The notes beneath the pieces were generated by a model. It was not told the origin of the DNA, searched no databases, and worked only from the letters and a program-made list of their open reading frames with translations. The position numbers were made by a program, and so were the translations under genes. DNA of 40,331 bases, from contig NZ_MUBJ01000027.1 of the NCBI RefSeq assembly GCF_002127535.1, positions 1 to 40,331 of the forward strand. The letters run 5' to 3'. This stretch comes from Xenorhabdus vietnamensis (GTDB lineage: Bacteria > Pseudomonadota > Gammaproteobacteria > Enterobacterales > Enterobacteriaceae). How positions within the stretch are numbered: the stretch's first letter is position 1; each line of letters starts with the position of its first letter. This document shows, piece by piece, positions 37,301 through 40,331 of the stretch.

Positions 37301-40300
37301 GGTATGGGCAATTAATCCCTCAACGCTTAAGTCCGGGGTGACCTGAGCTCTCAACGCCAGTGAGTTCACAAACATGCCGAGCAGGGATTGGGTTTGGGCG
37401 TGATGACGGTTATCCGTTGGCGTCCCCAATACAATGTCTGTCTGGCCGGACAATTTTGACAGGGTGGCATAGAACGCCGCCAACAACACTGTGTATAACG
37501 TGGTTTCTTGTTTTTGCGCCAGCACCCTTAACTGGGCTGACAGTGTTTCGTCTAACGCAAAATTATAATTATTCCCGGTATAGTCTACGTGATTCGGGCG
37601 GGGTTTATCCGTGGGTAATAGCAGGAGCTCATAGCCGGACAAGGTATCTTGCCAATAACGACGCTGTTGTTCACCGACTTCGCTTTGCAAATAATCACGC
37701 TGCCAGCGTGCGTAATCTCCGTAGGTGATGTCCAACTCAGGTAACGACACCTCGCGCGATTCACCCAGTGACTGATAAACTGACGAAAGCTCTTGTATGA
37801 AAACATCAACCGACCAGCCGTCCATTGCGATGTGGTGCCACATTAAGAGCAGGTACGCCTGGTTTGCGATTTGATAGTGACACAAGCGCAAGCTCGGTTC
37901 AGCAGTGAGATCAAACGGGGTGGCAATCTCGGCTTTCACGGCTGACAGTAAGGCGTTTTCATCGGCTAAGTCGATGGTTTGGAGAGAAATATCAGTTTCT
38001 AATGCCCGCTGATAGCTGTTCCCTTCGGTGTCTGTCTGATACACCGATTTCATGACCGGATGGCGATTAACGACGGTATTGATTGCAGCCATTAAGACAG
38101 GCAGTGCCACATCGTCACTTAGCTGCACCAATTGAGGGATATGATACACACTGCTGCCTTGTTCAAAGCGTTCAATGAATAACATCCGCTCTTGCGCAAA
38201 CGATAATGGATAGCTTTCTAAGTCTTGGTGTGGGATCACTACACAAGTCAACTGCCCCAATTGCACTGCCAGCCCTGCGATGGTTTTGTGGGCAAATAAC
38301 AACGACAAGGGGACATCAATCTGACATTCACGGCGCATGGCGGCGGTTAATTTAATTGCGCTGATGGAGTCACCGCCAATGCGGAAAAAGTTGTCGTGAA
38401 TACCCACGCGCTTGAGGCCAAGCACTTCTTGCCAGATTACACACAACTGTTTTTCCAGCGCATTACGGGGGGCTACGTAGTTGTCACTGCCTGTCCATTC
38501 CGGCTCTGGCAGGGCACGTCGGTCCAGTTTCCCATTAATGGTTAATGGCATCGATTCAATTTGAGTGAAAGTCGAAGGCACCATGTACTCAGGTAAACGT
38601 GCCGATAACCGCTCAATCAATTGGTCAGCATTAACCTGATTGCCATCAACGGGAACCACATACGCCGCCAGATATTGGTGACTTTCACGCTCTCGTTCAA
38701 TCACCACCGCTTGTTTCACTTGAGGCAACGCATTCAAGGCGCTTTCGATCTCACCTAACTCAATGCGAAAGCCCCGGATTTTAACCTGAAAATCGTTACG
38801 GCCGAGGTATTCCAGATTGCCATCAGGCAACCAGCGCACCAAGTCACCGGTTTTATACAAACGAGTGTAGCCTTTGGCTTTATCGGCCTCAGTTGCAAAT
38901 GGGTTATCAATAAAGCGTTCTGTGGTCAGCTCGGGGCGATTGAGATAACCGCGTGCCAATCCTGCACCACCGATGTATAACTCACCCGATGCACCTATGG
39001 GCATCAGTTGCTGGTATTCATCTAATATGTAGACCTTACGAGTATTAATCGGTTTACCCAATGGCACTGAATTTAGGAACCCTTTACTGCAATCGTATGT
39101 GGTCGTAAAGGTCGTACTTTCTGTTGGTCCATAACCATTTAGAATATGATTTGGTCTGTTCTCTTGTTGGACAAGGGTTCGTATGATGTCAGCTGTCAGC
39201 GCTTCGCCTCCAACCAACAAATAGTTAAGTGATGAGAATAGACCCGAGTCTTGAACATATAACGAGTCAAACAAGGCTCGTGTCAGCCATAAAACACTGA
39301 CGTTATGAGTTGTTAATAACTTGGCAATCATATCAACGGAGAGATGCTCTTTCGGACTTGGTATGACAAGTTTCGCACCGTAAGTTAATGCCCCCCATAG
39401 CTCAAAAGTCGCTGCATCAAAGCAAGGATCGGATAAATGTAAAAATACATCTTGATCCGACAACATGACATAGGCATTACTTTGAATTAAAGAGATAACA
39501 CCACGTTGCTCAGTCAGTACTCCTTTCGGTTTGCCCGTGGTTCCTGAAGTGTAAATCACATACGCTAAATCGGTTGAACCGCTCATCGCAGGAAGATTGC
39601 CCGTTGGCATCCCTGCGGTGACCTGAGTATTATCTGCTGCGATCAGTGTCGGCTTTTGCACCAATCCGGTTGTCACCGTTGACAGCACGTCTAGGTGTCG
39701 TTGCTGTGTCAGCAACAACGTTGCCTGGGTATCCTCAAGAATAAAACCGGTACGCTCCGCCGGGTATTCGGGAGAAATGGGCACATAAGCCCCACCGGCT
39801 TTTAACACCGCCAGAATGCTGATCACCATTTCTATACTGCGGTCAAAATACAACGCGATTAACGTGTCCGGTTGTAGCGGTTGGTCACTGTTTCGCTCAT
39901 TGTTCTGACGGATGACGCTGGCCAGCTGATTTGCACGTTCGTTCAGTTCACGATAAGTCAGTGCTTCCCCTTCAAACACCAACGCAATGTGATCCGGGGT
40001 TTTCTCTGCCTGTTCTTCAAACAACTGATGCAGCGTCTTATCCCGGGGATACGGCGCATCGGTTTGGTTCCAGGTGTGTAATAAAGTCTGACGCTCCTGA
40101 TCACTGAGGACACTCACAGACGTGTGGGCTTGTTGTGGGTCATTTGCCGCGCTGTGTAAAATGTGCTCAAGCTGATTGAGCAAACGCCGGGCTTGCGGGG
40201 GATTCAGCCAGTCTTCCCCGTAGCCCAGTTTAATCACCAGACTGTCCCCCTGTTCATGGGCCATGACAGAGAGTGGATAATCGACCTTTTCAACGGCTTG

Positions 40301-40331
40301 CCGGAATGAGACTGCCCCCTCAATACCGGCT
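34349..40331 (-). CDS. NRPS, C-terminal part: (C)-A-T-C-A-T-TE, continues past right edge
   Basis: The frame is open through the window's end; before the first in-window ATG (40264) it reads AGIEGAVSFRQAVEKVDYPL, the end of a condensation domain, so this is not the true start. Numbering from that ATG: A1 about 60-560; T1 with GGDSI (S633); C with HHIAMDG (810-816); A2 about 1120-1620; T2 with GGNSI (S1688); thioesterase with GWSMGG (S1819) and KNHHN (H1954/1955). The protein adds its last two residues and releases the peptide by hydrolysis or cyclisation. My reading of the A1 pocket is DAFWLGGTFK, close to known valine codes. A2 reads DVSFVAYIYK, which I cannot assign. The two A domains are nearly identical outside their pocket segments. 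Neighbouring leu and fmt genes may supply a precursor or modify the product. Confidence 0.95.
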   Translation of the reverse strand, partial: AGIEGAVSFRQAVEKVDYPLSVMAHEQGDSLVIKLGYGEDWLNPPQARRLLNQLEHILHSAANDPQQAHTSVSVLSDQERQTLLHTWNQTDAPYPRDKTLHQLFEEQAEKTPDHIALVFEGEALTYRELNERANQLASVIRQNNERNSDQPLQPDTLIALYFDRSIEMVISILAVLKAGGAYVPISPEYPAERTGFILEDTQATLLLTQQRHLDVLSTVTTGLVQKPTLIAADNTQVTAGMPTGNLPAMSGSTDLAYVIYTSGTTGKPKGVLTEQRGVISLIQSNAYVMLSDQDVFLHLSDPCFDAATFELWGALTYGAKLVIPSPKEHLSVDMIAKLLTTHNVSVLWLTRALFDSLYVQDSGLFSSLNYLLVGGEALTADIIRTLVQQENRPNHILNGYGPTESTTFTTTYDCSKGFLNSVPLGKPINTRKVYILDEYQQLMPIGASGELYIGGAGLARGYLNRPELTTERFIDNPFATEADKAKGYTRLYKTGDLVRWLPDGNLEYLGRNDFQVKIRGFRIELGEIESALNALPQVKQAVVIERERESHQYLAAYVVPVDGNQVNADQLIERLSARLPEYMVPSTFTQIESMPLTINGKLDRRALPEPEWTGSDNYVAPRNALEKQLCVIWQEVLGLKRVGIHDNFFRIGGDSISAIKLTAAMRRECQIDVPLSLLFAHKTIAGLAVQLGQLTCVVIPHQDLESYPLSFAQERMLFIERFEQGSSVYHIPQLVQLSDDVALPVLMAAINTVVNRHPVMKSVYQTDTEGNSYQRALETDISLQTIDLADENALLSAVKAEIATPFDLTAEPSLRLCHYQIANQAYLLLMWHHIAMDGWSVDVFIQELSSVYQSLGESREVSLPELDITYGDYARWQRDYLQSEVGEQQRRYWQDTLSGYELLLLPTDKPRPNHVDYTGNNYNFALDETLSAQLRVLAQKQETTLYTVLLAAFYATLSKLSGQTDIVLGTPTDNRHHAQTQSLLGMFVNSLALRAQVTPDLSVEGLIAHTHDVVTQAKSRQDMPFEQLVDLLDVERDMSRHPIFQVMFSVQSFGNHAETAGSLPWTPVPFGDDLYTPAKYDLSLFLSDDQAYITGTFNFAVSLFDEASVERMAERYQRVLTAWVNDTHQHLTELDVLSAQERHTLLHTWNQTDAPYPQDQTLHQLFEAQVEKTPDHIALVFENEALTYRELNERANQLASAIGQDYKQRQGQPLQPDTLIALYLDRSVEMIISILAVLKAGGAYVPISPEYPQERIRFILEDTQAALLLTQQRHVEALSTVTTELAQKPMLITVDDIQATKGIPTDNLPSISGSTDLAYVIYTSGTTGKPKGVLIEHMSVVNTVIAMIQAYDLQTGCNRVSCFSNYTFDVFVSEIFNTLLFGGELHLLNEHSRKDTVQLSHYIDEHEINFMFIPPVVLAALPKRKHNSLKAIVFAGEKCEQSSCLYWNQNYQLYNYYGPTEATIYAAGRLTSERNLNEIGCAIKNCKLYVLTDHLQLAPMGVSGELYIGGAGLARGYLNRPDLTAERFIDNPFATEADKAKGYTRLYKTGDLVRWLSDGNLEYLGRNDFQVKIRGFRIELGEIENALSELPQVKQAIVIAREHQSHQYLAAYVVPAEGNRVDLDQLIEQLSARLPDYMMPSTFTQIESVPLTTNGKLDRRALPEPEWTDSDNYVAPRNELEKQLCLIWQDVLGLECVGIADDFFQIGGNSIFALQLVNRMNLLSDVSISLSNLFISRTIEQISKLIDNQVKYEYQDFIRFLTPSSEIKRNLFLIHPANAGCEVYNELVIRLDGAFNCIGIDNFNLINDTKIGSLSSLASLYLDAMVANNLISQPVNLLGWSMGGYIALEIAYLLEARGINDINVYLLDTYDNSLDNKTYRLDDATICTNLKEMGFDNCYIDNVIKALPFEDSINNSPLSGCLNKSNVILFKASDKSQYFPENEDSGIITLFNMSDNNISRNIKSDLRTITVKGKNHHNIIEAIDLIGDTLLDI
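35290..36890 (-). repeat. Internal NRPS repeat: flanks of A2 duplicated in A1
   Basis: About 35290-35830 matches 38455-39000, and about 36320-36890 matches 39510-40070, at high nucleotide identity by eye. The middle of each A domain (about 35840-36310 and 39005-39500), which holds the substrate pocket, differs almost completely and is more AT-rich. This is the footprint of domain duplication or gene conversion with exchange of the pocket-coding segment. Confidence 0.7.

Overview
The window looks like the accessory genome of an insect-associated gammaproteobacterium, most likely Xenorhabdus or Photorhabdus (Morganellaceae). The case rests on a complete insecticidal Tc toxin operon with built-in chitinases, a nonribosomal peptide synthetase (NRPS) of the style common in these genera, LeuC/LeuB/LeuD/Fmt proteins of clear enterobacterial type, and many decayed insertion-sequence scars. 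Genus is inference. No rRNA, tRNA or CRISPR array was seen.

Layout. (1) 1-3.2 kb: a dimethylsulfone monooxygenase gene (sfnG, minus) flanked by an inverted repeat, then a gene graveyard with a broken PRiA4_ORF3-like gene and an unrecognised remnant. (2) 3.2-5.5 kb: an AT-rich islet with two secreted-protein genes that together look like a metalloprotease AB5 toxin. A cholera-B-sized subunit gene lies upstream of a metzincin A subunit whose C-terminus has a Cys-bounded loop with an RPRR site and a 23-residue tail. IS6-type transposase debris follows. (3) 5.5-6.6 kb: a predicted beta-rich protein with a possible carbohydrate-binding C-terminus, divergent from the toxin operon. (4) 7.3-26.1 kb: chi1 - tcA1 - tcA2 - chi2 - tcB - tcC, all plus strand, the same order as the Yersinia entomophaga Yen-Tc locus. 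A1 and A2 would form the pore-forming pentamer that carries the chitinases. B and C would form the cocoon that holds the TcC C-terminal effector. Strong hairpins lie in every intercistronic gap next to a chitinase gene, but not between A1/A2 or B/C. (5) 26.2-27.4 kb: an IS481-type remnant, then a signal-peptide-bearing BECR-type nuclease candidate with a downstream immunity candidate. (6) 27.6-34.0 kb: an unusual set of leucine genes, fmt-leuB-leuA on minus and leuC-leuD on plus, with a type II LeuA. (7) 34.3 kb to the right edge: the C-terminal part of an NRPS (end of C, A-T-C-A-T-TE) on minus, continuing past the window.

The main theme is weaponry: a probable AB5 metalloprotease toxin, a chitinase-carrying Tc toxin, a secreted nuclease with immunity, and a peptide synthetase next to what may be a second leucine pathway and an orphan formyltransferase. 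The AB5-like pair and the fmt/leu/NRPS neighbourhood are the best candidates for undescribed biology. All functional calls come from reading translations by eye; no database search was run.
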